From: Bradyrhizobium cajani
GTDB lineage: Bacteria; Pseudomonadota; Alphaproteobacteria; Rhizobiales; Xanthobacteraceae
Direction of reading: 5' to 3'
DNA: 64,000 nucleotides
NCBI RefSeq assembly: GCF_009759665.1
Contig: NZ_WQNE01000017.1
Span: forward strand, 1-64,000
The notes under the pieces were generated by a model. It did not search any database. It was not told the DNA's origin and saw nothing but the letters and a program-made list of their open reading frames with translations. The number at the start of each line of letters is the position of its first letter. Position 1 is the first letter of the stretch. Below, in pieces: positions 53,127 through 60,823 of the stretch. The position numbers and the translations under genes are program-made.

Positions 53127-55037
53127 ATGAATATCCAGGGGAAGAGTCTCTATCACGAGGTCCATGCGCGCTCGCTGGCCGATCCCGAGGGCTTCTGGGC
53201 CGAGGCGGCCAAGGAGATCGACTGGATCGAGCCGCCGAAGAAGGTCTTCGATGCCACGCAAGGCACCTACGGGCGCTGGTTCACCGGCGGCCTCGTCAAC
53301 ACCTGCTACAACGCGCTCGACCGCCACGTCGCGCGCGGCCGCGCCGACCAGGTCGCGTTGATCCACGATTCGCCGCTGACGAACAGCATCACCAAACTCA
53401 CCTATGCCGAGCTCCTCGGCGAGGTGCAGGCGCTCGCCGCCATCATGCAGGATTTCGGCGTCGCCAAGGGCGACCGCGTCATCCTCTACATGCCGATGGT
53501 GCCGGAGGCCGTGGTCGCGATGCTGGCCTGCGCGCGGATTGGCGCGGTGCATTCCGTGGTGTTCGGCGGCTTTGCCGCCAAGGAGCTCGCCACCCGCATC
53601 GACGACGCCCAGCCGAACCTCATTCTCTCCGCAAGCTGCGGCATCGAGCCCGGCCGCATCGTGCACTACAAGCCGCTGCTCGACGAGGCCATCAAGCTCG
53701 CGAGCACGAAACCGAAGGCCTGCATCGTGCTGCAACGTCCGCAGCACACCTGCGACCTGACCCCGGGACGCGACTACGATTGGGCAAGCCTGCGCCGCAA
53801 GGCGCTGAATGACGGCAAGAAGGCTACTTGCGTGCCTGTCGCCGCCACCGATCCGCTCTACATCCTCTACACGTCAGGCACGACCGGCATTCCCAAGGGC
53901 GTGGTCCGCGACAATGGCGGGCATCTCGTCGCGGTGAAATGGTCGATGTTCAACCTCTATGGCGTCAAGCCGGGCGAGGTCTGGTGGTGCGGCTCCGACA
54001 TCGGCTGGGTGGTCGGCCACAGCTACATCGTCTACGGCCCGCTGCTGCACGGCGCGACCTCGATCATGTATGAGGGCAAGCCGGTCGGCACGCCCGATGC
54101 CGGCGCATTCTGGCGCGTGATCTCCGAGCACGAGGCGGTGGCGCTGTTCACCGCGCCGACCGCGTTCCGCGCCATCCGGAAGGAAGATCCGGACGGCAAG
54201 TTCATCCGGCAATACGATCTCTCCAAGTTCCGCACGCTGTTCCTCGCCGGCGAACGCGCCGATCCGCCGACGGTGGAATGGGCGGAGCAGCAGCTGAAGG
54301 TGCCGGTGATCGATCATTGGTGGCAGACCGAGACCGGCTGGTGCATCGCCGGCAATCCGGTCGGCCTCGGCATGCTGCCGGTGAAGCATGGCTCGCCGAC
54401 GGTGCCGATGCCGGGCTACCAGGTCGACATCGTCGACGAAGCCGCAAAGCCGGTCGGCCCCAACACCATGGGCTCGATCGTCATCAAGCTGCCGATGCCG
54501 CCGGGCTGCCTGCCGACGCTATGGAATCAGGACACGCGCTTCAAGGAAGCCTACTTGAGCGAATTCCCCGGCTATTACAAAACCTCGGACGCCGGCTACA
54601 AGGACGAGGACGGCTATGTCTTCGTCATGGGCCGCACCGACGACATCATCAACGTCGCCGGCCATCGCCTCTCCACCGGCGGCATGGAGGAGATTCTGGC
54701 GTCACATCCGGATGTGGCCGAATGCGCCGTGCTCGGCGTCAAGGACGCGATCAAGGGCGAGGTGCCCTGCGGCTTCCTGGTGCTGAAGGCGGGCGTGAAG
54801 CGCGCCCCGGCCGAGATCGAGAAGGAGATCATCACGCTGGTGCGCGACAAGCTCGGCCCCGTCGCCGCCTTCAAGCTCGCCATCACCGTCGGCCGCCTGC
54901 CCAAGACGCGCTCCGGCAAGATCCTGCGCGGCACCATCAAGAAGATCGCCGACGGCGAGGCCTGGACCATGCCGGCGACGATCGAGGATCCCAAGGTGCT
55001 GGACGAGATCGGCGAGGCGCTGAAAGGGAGGGTGTGA
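53127..55037 (+). CDS. prpE: Propionyl-/acetyl-CoA synthetase
   Basis: The 636-residue acyl-CoA synthetase has the P-loop LYILYTSGTTGIPKGVVRDN, GEVWWCGSDIGWVVGHSYIV, FLAGERADPPTVEWAEQQLK and DHWWQTETGWCIAGNPVGLG. The C-terminal NVAGHRLSTGGMEEILASHP and RSGKILRGTIKKIADGE carry the lysine that is acetylated for control in AcsA/PrpE enzymes. The RWFTGGLVNTCYNALDRHV start and overall length fit PrpE better than AcsA. It activates propionate (and acetate) to the CoA thioester. A specific promoter or regulator is not seen. Confidence 0.93.
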   Translation: MNIQGKSLYHEVHARSLADPEGFWAEAAKEIDWIEPPKKVFDATQGTYGRWFTGGLVNTCYNALDRHVARGRADQVALIHDSPLTNSITKLTYAELLGEVQALAAIMQDFGVAKGDRVILYMPMVPEAVVAMLACARIGAVHSVVFGGFAAKELATRIDDAQPNLILSASCGIEPGRIVHYKPLLDEAIKLASTKPKACIVLQRPQHTCDLTPGRDYDWASLRRKALNDGKKATCVPVAATDPLYILYTSGTTGIPKGVVRDNGGHLVAVKWSMFNLYGVKPGEVWWCGSDIGWVVGHSYIVYGPLLHGATSIMYEGKPVGTPDAGAFWRVISEHEAVALFTAPTAFRAIRKEDPDGKFIRQYDLSKFRTLFLAGERADPPTVEWAEQQLKVPVIDHWWQTETGWCIAGNPVGLGMLPVKHGSPTVPMPGYQVDIVDEAAKPVGPNTMGSIVIKLPMPPGCLPTLWNQDTRFKEAYLSEFPGYYKTSDAGYKDEDGYVFVMGRTDDIINVAGHRLSTGGMEEILASHPDVAECAVLGVKDAIKGEVPCGFLVLKAGVKRAPAEIEKEIITLVRDKLGPVAAFKLAITVGRLPKTRSGKILRGTIKKIADGEAWTMPATIEDPKVLDEIGEALKGRV

Positions 55038-55048
55038 AGTTTTGGCCT

Positions 55049-55130
55049 GTCATTCCGGGGCGATGCGAAGCATCGAACCCGGAATCTCGAGATTCCGGGT
55101 TCGGTGCTGCGGACCGCCCCCGGAATGACG
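55049..55130. repeat. Palindromic repeat, family B (copy 3)
   Basis: GTCATTCCGGGGCGATGCG to CCCGGAATGACG, with an inner CCCGGAATCTCGAGATTCCG palindrome. It is between the prpE stop and the lipoprotein gene. Confidence 0.92.
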
Positions 55131-55194
55131 GTGATGCCGACTTATAATCTCCTCATTCCGCGCTAAACAGGGCCCGGCCAACAGGGGACCTCGT

Positions 55195-55464
55195 ATGCCA
55201 CTCGCCACCGCGCCGCGCCTGCTTGCAGCTGTGCTGCTCGCCATCGCTCTCTCCGCCTGCTCCGCGCGCTACCAGACGCCGGTGGCGATGGGCGGCGACG
55301 ATGACGACGCGGTCTGCCAGGGCCGCGGCTATGCGCCGGGCTCGCCGGAATATGTGGCCTGCCGCAAGGACCGTGACGTCCAGCGCAGCGCCGCCACCGC
55401 CCGCGCCGACCGCCGCCAACGCGACCTCGGCGAATACATGCTGAACCATCCCGAGCGGCCGTAG
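55195..55464 (+). CDS. Small lipoprotein
   Basis: The 89-residue product has a lipoprotein signal with lipobox LSAC (Cys 22). A short acidic run (GGDDDDAVC) is followed by a Gly/Arg-rich part with YVACRKDRDVQ and a C-terminal basic helix (ADRRQRDLGEYMLNHPERP). It should be anchored in the outer or inner membrane. No domain is recognised. The last 20 codons are repeated at 55733-55795. It is 25 bp ahead of the DUF6494 gene. Confidence 0.8.
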   Translation: MPLATAPRLLAAVLLAIALSACSARYQTPVAMGGDDDDAVCQGRGYAPGSPEYVACRKDRDVQRSAATARADRRQRDLGEYMLNHPERP

Positions 55465-55489
55465 GCCGCCCCGCTCTACGGAGGCCGTT

Positions 55490-55696
55490 ATGAACGAGGA
55501 CCAGTTCAACACCAGCCTGCGCAAATTCCTGAAGCAAGTCGGCGTCACGTCGCAGCGTGAGATCGAGAAGGCCGTGCGCGATGCGATCGCGGCGGGCCGG
55601 ATCAAGAGCCATGAGAAGCTCAACGCGAAAATGGTGCTGACGATCGACAACGTCGGACTCGTCCACGAGGTCAATGACACGATCGAGCTGGGCTGA
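55490..55696 (+). CDS. DUF6494 family protein
   Basis: The 68-residue protein MNEDQFNTSLRKFLKQVGVT then SQREIEKAVRDAIAAG matches DUF6494, a short family of unknown function. It ends LVHEVNDTIELG. Mostly helical and charged with no signal peptide, it is likely cytoplasmic. ATG 55490 follows ACGGAGG. It may be co-transcribed with the lipoprotein gene upstream. Confidence 0.87.
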   Translation: MNEDQFNTSLRKFLKQVGVTSQREIEKAVRDAIAAGRIKSHEKLNAKMVLTIDNVGLVHEVNDTIELG

Positions 55697-55732
55697 TTTG
55701 CCGTTCGCGTGAACCGCACGTTGACGGCTCGC

Positions 55733-55795
55733 ATGCCAAACCGCCGCCAGCGCGATCTCGGCGAATACATGCTGAACCTCCCCGAGCGGTCGTAA
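55733..55795 (+). pseudogene. Duplicated 3' end of the small lipoprotein gene
   Basis: The short frame MPNRRQRDLGEYMLNLPERS matches the last residues of the lipoprotein (ADRRQRDLGEYMLNHPERP), with similarity at the DNA level from GCCGCCAGCGCGAYCTCGG onward. No signal peptide or body precedes it, so it is a gene fragment. It is on the same strand, about 330 bp from the intact copy, beyond DUF6494. Confidence 0.8.
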
Positions 55796-55820
55796 GCGGC
55801 GCATCGCTTTCCGCTCGATC

Positions 55821-55900
55821 CGTCATTGCGAGCGCAGCGAAGCAATCCAGTATCCCTCCGCGGAGACAGTCTGGATTGCTTCGCTGCGCTCGCAATGACG
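55821..55900. repeat. Palindromic intergenic repeat, family A (copy 3)
   Basis: An 80-bp palindrome, CGTCATTGCGAGCGCAGCG to CGCTGCGCTCGCAATGACG, with GAAGCAATCCAG and CTGGATTGCTTC arms. The middle is TATCCCTCCGCGGAGACAGT. Confidence 0.95.
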
Positions 55901-55930
55901 AGGTTGTTGAACCTCCTGCCACACACTCGC

Positions 55931-56066
55931 CGTCATCGCTCGACTCGACCGGGCGATCCAGTTGCAGAGGCGCTGAGTTATGCGGAGAAGCCGCGGTGTA
56001 CAGGATGCCCCGCCGGAGCCTGTCATCGGGCTCGCCGAAGGCGAGACCCGGTGGCGGGGCATGAGA
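55931..56066. repeat. Palindromic repeat, family G (degenerate copy)
   Basis: CGTCATCGCTCGACTCGACC then GGGCGATCCAGTTG on the left, and TACAGGATGCCCCGCCGG to GGTGGCGGGGCATGAG on the right. It contains an inner CGGGCTCGCCGAAGGCGAGA hairpin. It relates to 39329-39431 by its left arm. Confidence 0.6.
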
Positions 56067-56093
56067 TCGAGAAATAGGGCTCGATAAAAGCCG

Positions 56094-56130
56094 CAAACAA
56101 AAACGCGGCGAGGACTGGCCCGCCGCGTTC
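56094..56130 (-). terminator. Rho-independent terminator of trcR
   Basis: On the minus strand, AACGCGGCG (56129-56121) pairs with CGCCGCGTT (56110-56102) around a 10-base loop, followed by TTTTTGTTTG. It is 26 bp after the trcR stop. This is a good intrinsic terminator. Confidence 0.88.
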
Positions 56131-56156
56131 AGATCGTTCCGGCACTGAGCGGAGCC

Positions 56157-56852
56157 TTACTCCTCCTCGTCCTCGTGCTTCTTGCCGCCGAGCGTCTTCA
56201 GCTTGGCGAACACGGCGTCGACGTTGAGGTCGTCGCTGGACTTCTCCGCGGGCTCGTACTCGTCCTTGCGGGTGGTCTCGGAGGCCGGCAGCAGGGTCGC
56301 GCCGCCATAGGCTGCGTCGATCGGCTTTTCCTTGGCGGCGCGCTGCACTTCGAAATCGAGCTCGATCTGCGAGCACAGGCCGAGCGTGACGGGGTCGATC
56401 GGGGTCAGCGACGAGGTGTTCCAGTGGGTGCGGTCGCGCACGCTCGCGATCGTGCTCTTGGTGGTGCCGACTAGGCGCATGATCTGCGCATCCTTCAGCT
56501 CGGCATGGTTGCGCAGCAGCCAGAGGATGGCGCTCGGGCGCTCGTGGCGGCGCGAGACCGGGGTGTAGCGCGGGCCCTTGCGCTTGGGCTGCGGCGGCAG
56601 CACCACCTTGCTCTCCTGGAGGCGGAGCCGGTAGTCCGGGTTCTTCTCGCCCTTCTCGATCTCCTCGCGGGTCAGCTGGCCATTGGAGAGGGGATCCATG
56701 CCCTTGATGCCCTGGGCGGCGTCGCCGTCGGCGATCGCACGCACCTCGAGGGGGTGCATCTTGGTGAAATCGGCGACCTGGTCGAAGGTCAGCGCGGTGT
56801 TGTCGAGCAGCCAGACGGCGGTCGCCTTGGGCATCAGAGGTGCGTTGCTCAT
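56157..56852 (-). CDS. trcR: DUF1013 family cell-cycle transcriptional regulator TrcR
   Basis: The 231-residue protein MSNAPLMPKATAVWLLDNTA then LTFDQVADFTKMHPLEVRAI matches DUF1013/TrcR of alphaproteobacteria. The pattern RPSAILWLLRNHAELKDAQI and MRLVGTTKSTIASVRDRTHW contains a helix-turn-helix. It ends in a charged, acidic tail (KKHEDEEE). It is thought to act in cell-cycle transcription. ATG 56852 is chosen because conserved sequence starts at MSNAPLMP, with GGAG upstream. It is divergent from ispH. Confidence 0.92.
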   Translation of the reverse strand: MSNAPLMPKATAVWLLDNTALTFDQVADFTKMHPLEVRAIADGDAAQGIKGMDPLSNGQLTREEIEKGEKNPDYRLRLQESKVVLPPQPKRKGPRYTPVSRRHERPSAILWLLRNHAELKDAQIMRLVGTTKSTIASVRDRTHWNTSSLTPIDPVTLGLCSQIELDFEVQRAAKEKPIDAAYGGATLLPASETTRKDEYEPAEKSSDDLNVDAVFAKLKTLGGKKHEDEEE

Positions 56853-57106
56853 GGCAAATCTCCTTTGTGCTTCGCCCACCCCTCTGGAGGCGAAACCGGT
56901 GGTCATCAGCGATGACAGGGAATTCGCGCTATATAAGCCCGGAGGGGCTAGCCACGCAATGGTTCTGCTATAGATAGTGCCTTGACAGCGCCCGAAAGGG
57001 GGCCCAATTCCCTTGAAGACCCAAGCAGACCGTTTTAATCCCTATTCCATCCATCGACCGCCCCCGCCAGAAGGCGAAACGGGTGATTCGGTCCCGAGAT
57101 CGCTCA

Positions 57107-58075
57107 ATGTCAGCCAAACCAGACCTCAAGATCGTGCTTTGTTCTCCCCGTGGCTTCTGTGCCGGGGTGGTCCGGGCGATCGACACCGTGGAACGGGCGC
57201 TCGATAAGTACGGCGCCCCCGTCTATGTTCGCCATGAGATTGTGCACAACAAATATGTCGTCGACGGGTTGAAGAAGAAGGGCGCCATCTTCGTCGAAGA
57301 GCTCGCCGAAATCCCGGAAAACACCACCGCCCCGGTGGTGTTCTCGGCCCATGGCGTGCCGAAGTCGGTTCCGGCCGACGCCCAGTCCCGCAACCTGTTC
57401 TCGCTGGATGCGACCTGCCCGCTGGTGACCAAGGTGCACCGCGAGGCCGCGATCCACTTCAAGCGCGGCCGCGAGATCTTCCTGATCGGCCACTCCCATC
57501 ATCCTGAAGTGGTCGGCACGCTCGGCCAGCTTCCGGCCGGCGCCGTCACGCTGATCGAGACCGCCGAGGACGCCAAGACCATCGCTCCGAAGGACCCCAA
57601 CAACCTCGCCTTCGTGACCCAGACCACATTGTCGATCGACGACACTGCGGAGATCGTGGCGCTGCTCAAGGAGCGCTTCCCGAACATCAACGGCCCGCAC
57701 AAGGAAGACATCTGCTACGCCACCACCAACCGCCAGCTCGCGGTGAAGAAGGTGGCGCCGGTGGTGGACGCCCTGATCGTGGTCGGTGCACCGAACTCGT
57801 CGAACTCGCAGCGCCTGCGCGAGGTCGCCGAGCGCGAGGGCTGCAGGATCGCGGTGCTGGCGCAGCGCGCCGCCGACATCGACTGGGACAAGTTCGGCAA
57901 CATCACCAGTCTCGGCATCACTGCGGGCGCATCGGCGCCGGAAGTGATCGTCGAGGAGATCATGGACGCGTTCGCCGAGCGGTACACGCTGCATGTGGAG
58001 ACGGTCTCGGCCGCGGAAGAGAACGAGTTCTTCCCGCTGCCGCGCTCGGTGCGCCCCGAAGCCGCCGCAGAGTAA
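57107..58075 (+). CDS. ispH: 4-Hydroxy-3-methylbut-2-enyl diphosphate reductase
   Basis: The 322-residue enzyme is the last step of the MEP isoprenoid pathway, reducing HMBPP to IPP and DMAPP with a [4Fe-4S] cluster. The three conserved cysteines are in LCSPRGFCAGVVRAID (Cys 18), DATCPLVTKVH and EDICYATTNRQ. Further motifs are VYVRHEIVHNKYVVDGL, FSAHGVPKSV, HHPEVVGTLGQ, VTQTTLS and GAPNSSNSQRL. ATG 57107 is preferred; an in-frame ATG at 57083 adds an unsupported leader. It is 6 bp upstream of thrB, which starts the thrB-rnhA pair. Confidence 0.97.
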   Translation: MSAKPDLKIVLCSPRGFCAGVVRAIDTVERALDKYGAPVYVRHEIVHNKYVVDGLKKKGAIFVEELAEIPENTTAPVVFSAHGVPKSVPADAQSRNLFSLDATCPLVTKVHREAAIHFKRGREIFLIGHSHHPEVVGTLGQLPAGAVTLIETAEDAKTIAPKDPNNLAFVTQTTLSIDDTAEIVALLKERFPNINGPHKEDICYATTNRQLAVKKVAPVVDALIVVGAPNSSNSQRLREVAEREGCRIAVLAQRAADIDWDKFGNITSLGITAGASAPEVIVEEIMDAFAERYTLHVETVSAAEENEFFPLPRSVRPEAAAE

Positions 58076-58081
58076 ATCTGC

Positions 58082-59065
58082 ATGGCGGTCTACACCGACG
58101 TTGCCGCCGACGAGCTTGCGGATTTCCTGAAGCAATACGATCTCGGCGAACTGCTCTCCTACAAGGGCATCGCCGAGGGTGTCGAGAACTCCAACTTCCT
58201 GCTGCATACCAGTAAGGGAGCGTTCATCCTCACGCTCTACGAGAAGCGCGTGGCGAAGAACGACCTGCCGTTCTTCCTCGCGCTGATGACGCATCTCGCC
58301 GAGCACGGCATCAACTGCCCGCTGCCGGTGAAGGCCAGGGATGGCGAGGCGCTGCGCGAGCTGGCGGGCCGGCCCGCCGCGATCATCACCTTCCTCGAAG
58401 GCATGTGGCCGCGCAGGCCGAACGTGGCCCATTGCGCCGGTGTCGGCGAGGCTCTGGCGAAGATGCACCTGGCCGGCGCCAACTTTGCGATCAAGCGTGC
58501 GAACGCGCTCTCGGTCTCCGGATGGCGGCCGCTGTTCGAGGCGGCCTCGAACCGTGCCGACGAGGTGCAACCGGGCCTGCGCGACTTTCTCGCCGCCGAG
58601 CTCGATCATCTCTCGAACGGGGTGTGGCCGTCCAATCTGCCCGAGGGCGTCATCCACGCCGATCTCTTCAACGACAACGTCTTCTTCCTCGGCGACAAGC
58701 TCTCGGGCATCATCGATTTCACCTTCGCCTGCAACGACATGCTGTCCTATGACGTCGCGATCTGCCTCAACGCCTGGTGCTTCGAGCCGGATCATTCCTT
58801 CAACGTCACCAAGGCACGCGCCTTTCTCAATGCCTATGGCCGCGCGCGAAAGCTCACCACAGCGGAAGAGGCCGCGCTGCCGCTGCTGGCGCGCGGCGCC
58901 GCGATCCGCTTCCTGCTGACGCGCCTGGTCGACTGGCTCAACGTCCCGCCGGGCGCGCTGGTCAAGCCGAAGGATCCGCTGGAATATGTCCGCAAGCTGC
59001 GCTTCCACCAGAGCGTGACCAGCGTGCGCGATTACGGGCTGATGCCGTCAGGGCTGGTCACGTGA
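58082..59065 (+). CDS. thrB: Homoserine kinase (ThrB, APH-fold type)
   Basis: The 327-residue kinase phosphorylates L-homoserine for threonine synthesis. It belongs to the aminoglycoside-phosphotransferase-like ThrB group of alphaproteobacteria: LLSYKGIAEGVENSNFLLHT, LPFFLALMTHLAEHGINCPL, IHADLFNDNVFF (catalytic HxDxxxxN) and SGIIDFTFACNDMLSYDVAI (metal Asp). ATG 58082 starts 6 bp after ispH, and its TGA overlaps the rnhA GTG start. The three genes form a tightly packed operon, an arrangement also found in related rhizobia (recollection). Confidence 0.95.
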   Translation: MAVYTDVAADELADFLKQYDLGELLSYKGIAEGVENSNFLLHTSKGAFILTLYEKRVAKNDLPFFLALMTHLAEHGINCPLPVKARDGEALRELAGRPAAIITFLEGMWPRRPNVAHCAGVGEALAKMHLAGANFAIKRANALSVSGWRPLFEAASNRADEVQPGLRDFLAAELDHLSNGVWPSNLPEGVIHADLFNDNVFFLGDKLSGIIDFTFACNDMLSYDVAICLNAWCFEPDHSFNVTKARAFLNAYGRARKLTTAEEAALPLLARGAAIRFLLTRLVDWLNVPPGALVKPKDPLEYVRKLRFHQSVTSVRDYGLMPSGLVT

Positions 59066-59526
59066 GCGAGCTTCCCAATGTCACGATCTATACCGACGGC
59101 GCCTGCTCGGGAAATCCCGGGCCCGGCGGCTGGGGCGCGATCCTGAAGTTCGGTGACAAGGAGAAGGAGCTGAACGGCGGCGAGCCCCACACCACCAACA
59201 ACCAGATGGAGTTGATGGCGGCGATCTCCGCGCTAGAAGCGCTGAAGAAGCCGTGCACGGTCGATCTCTACACCGACAGCCAGTATGTGCGGCAGGGCAT
59301 CACGGGCTGGATCTTCGGCTGGAAGCGCAACGGCTGGCGCACCGCCGACAAGAAGCCGGTGAAGAACGTCGAGCTATGGCAGCGCCTGGATGCCGCGCTG
59401 AAGCAGCACGAGGTTCGCTGGCACTGGGTCAAGGGCCACGCCGGCCATCCCGAGAACGAACGCGCCGATCAACTGGCGCGAGACGGGATCGCGATGGCGA
59501 GGTTGCAGCAGAGGGTGAGGGAGTAG
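59062..59526 (+). CDS. rnhA: Ribonuclease HI
   Basis: The 154-residue endoribonuclease cuts RNA in RNA-DNA hybrids. It has the catalytic residues in IYTDGACSGNPGPGGWGAIL (first Asp), NNQMELMAAISALE (Glu), LYTDSQYVRQGI (Asp) and ENERADQLARDG (last Asp), with WVKGHAGHPENE before the last. The start is GTG 59062, overlapping the thrB stop as GTGA. Length fits the bacterial RNase HI family. Confidence 0.96.
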   Translation: MSELPNVTIYTDGACSGNPGPGGWGAILKFGDKEKELNGGEPHTTNNQMELMAAISALEALKKPCTVDLYTDSQYVRQGITGWIFGWKRNGWRTADKKPVKNVELWQRLDAALKQHEVRWHWVKGHAGHPENERADQLARDGIAMARLQQRVRE

Positions 59527-59550
59527 GGCCGCCGCTCGCTCTCTCCGCGC

Positions 59551-59634
59551 GTCATGGCCGGGCTTGACCCGGCCATCCACGCCTTCCTGCGCACAACCAA
59601 GAACGTGGATGCCCGGGACAAGCCCGGGCATGAC
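59551..59634. repeat. Palindromic repeat, family C (intact copy)
   Basis: GTCATGGCCGGGCTTGACCC, GGCCATCCACG, then GTGGATGCCCGGGAC and AAGCCCGGGCATGAC make an 84-bp imperfect palindrome. It lies between the convergent rnhA and peroxiredoxin genes and matches the split element at 44247-44418. Confidence 0.9.
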
Positions 59635-59658
59635 GTCGTGGTTGAAGTGTTGCGAAAC

Positions 59659-60144
59659 TTACAGCTGCCCGAGCAGCGTATCGCCGCCGGAGACCTCGAC
59701 CTTGCCGGGCATCGCCTCGAGGTTCAGCTTCTTCACGACGCCGTCTTCGATCAGCATCGAATAGCGCTTGGAGCGGATGCCGAGGCCGTTGGCGGAGGCG
59801 TCCAGCTCCATGCCGATCGCCTTGGTGAAATCGGCATTGCCGTCGGCGAGGAAGATCGCCTCGTCGCGCTGGTCGGTGTCGCGCTTCCAGGCGTTCATGA
59901 CGAAGGCGTCGTTGACCGAGACGATCGCGATGGTGTCGACGCCCTTGTCCTTCATGGCGTAGGCGTTGAGGAAGATGCTCGGCAGATGCATCTTGTGGCA
60001 GGTGCCGGTATAGGCGCCGGGCACCGCGAACAGCGCCACCTTCTTGCCCTTGAAGATATCGTCGGTGGTCTTCACCTGCGGGCCTTCCGCCGTCATCACG
60101 CGGAATTTCGCCTCGGGCAGCTTGTCGCCAGTCTGGATCGCCAT
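59659..60144 (-). CDS. Peroxiredoxin (Prx5/AhpC-TSA type)
   Basis: The 161-residue enzyme reduces H2O2 and organic peroxides. The peroxidatic motif FAVPGAYTGTCHKMHLPSIF includes the P-x3-T-x2-C active site. Flanking features are KKVALFAVP, IAIVSVNDAFVMNAWKRDT and the C-terminal SMLIEDGVVKKLNLEAMPGK. This is the short Prx5 (atypical) group that works with glutathione or thioredoxin donors. ATG 60144 is the natural start. It is convergent with rnhA. Confidence 0.95.
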   Translation of the reverse strand: MAIQTGDKLPEAKFRVMTAEGPQVKTTDDIFKGKKVALFAVPGAYTGTCHKMHLPSIFLNAYAMKDKGVDTIAIVSVNDAFVMNAWKRDTDQRDEAIFLADGNADFTKAIGMELDASANGLGIRSKRYSMLIEDGVVKKLNLEAMPGKVEVSGGDTLLGQL

Positions 60145-60253
60145 CGTCAGTCTCCCTGAAAATCGGTCCCGCTTTTTAGACCGGGCGGCCGGCCTGCACA
60201 ATATTGCCGGCGGCGAAAGCGGCGAAGGGTGTCGCCCCCTCACCTTGATGTCA

Positions 60254-60808
60254 TCAGCCGGAAAAGCCGCCGCCGTCGAGGAAGGCCTGCTCTTCTGCGG
60301 TGGTGTCGCGGCCGAGGAGGCGGTTGCGGTGGGGGAAGCGGCCGAACCGGCGGATGATGTCGGCGTGCACATGGGCGTATTTCAGGTTCTCGGCATTGTC
60401 CGTGTTCTGAAACAGCGCGACGCAATGCAGCTGGTCGGCCAGGTGCTCGGAGTGCATGAAGGGCAGGTAGAGGAATTCGAGCAGGACGGGATCGATCCTG
60501 CGATCGGTGCCCCGGTCGATGGCACGGCGTGCAACGTCGCGTGCCAGCGCGTCGCTGGCAAAGGCCTGGGACGTGCCGCGAAACATGTTGCGGGGAAACT
60601 GGTCGAGCACGATGACGAGCGCGAGTGCGCCGTCGTCGCTTGCCTCCCATGATGCAAGCTCGCCAGCGGCCGCCTTTTGCCAGAGCGCGAGAAAGCGGCG
60701 CCTGACCTCCGCGTCGAATGCGTCGCTGGGCTCGTACCAACGCTCGCGGCCGGCCTCGCGCCAGAAGGCGAGAATGCCGGCCGGGCTGATGTCGCCGACT
60801 TCCAGCAT
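60254..60808 (-). CDS. DUF924 family protein
   Basis: The 184-residue protein matches DUF924: ILAFWREAGRERWYEPSDAF, VIVLDQFPRNMFRGTSQAFA, EFLYLPFMHSEHLADQLHCV and ADIIRRFGRFPHRNRLLGRD. It is helical and cytoplasmic with TPR-like architecture, function unknown. It starts 15 bp after the acyl-CoA ligase gene on the same strand, so it is likely co-transcribed with it. Confidence 0.92.
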   Translation of the reverse strand: MLEVGDISPAGILAFWREAGRERWYEPSDAFDAEVRRRFLALWQKAAAGELASWEASDDGALALVIVLDQFPRNMFRGTSQAFASDALARDVARRAIDRGTDRRIDPVLLEFLYLPFMHSEHLADQLHCVALFQNTDNAENLKYAHVHADIIRRFGRFPHRNRLLGRDTTAEEQAFLDGGGFSG

Positions 60809-60823
60809 GAATGGAAAGCGGCC

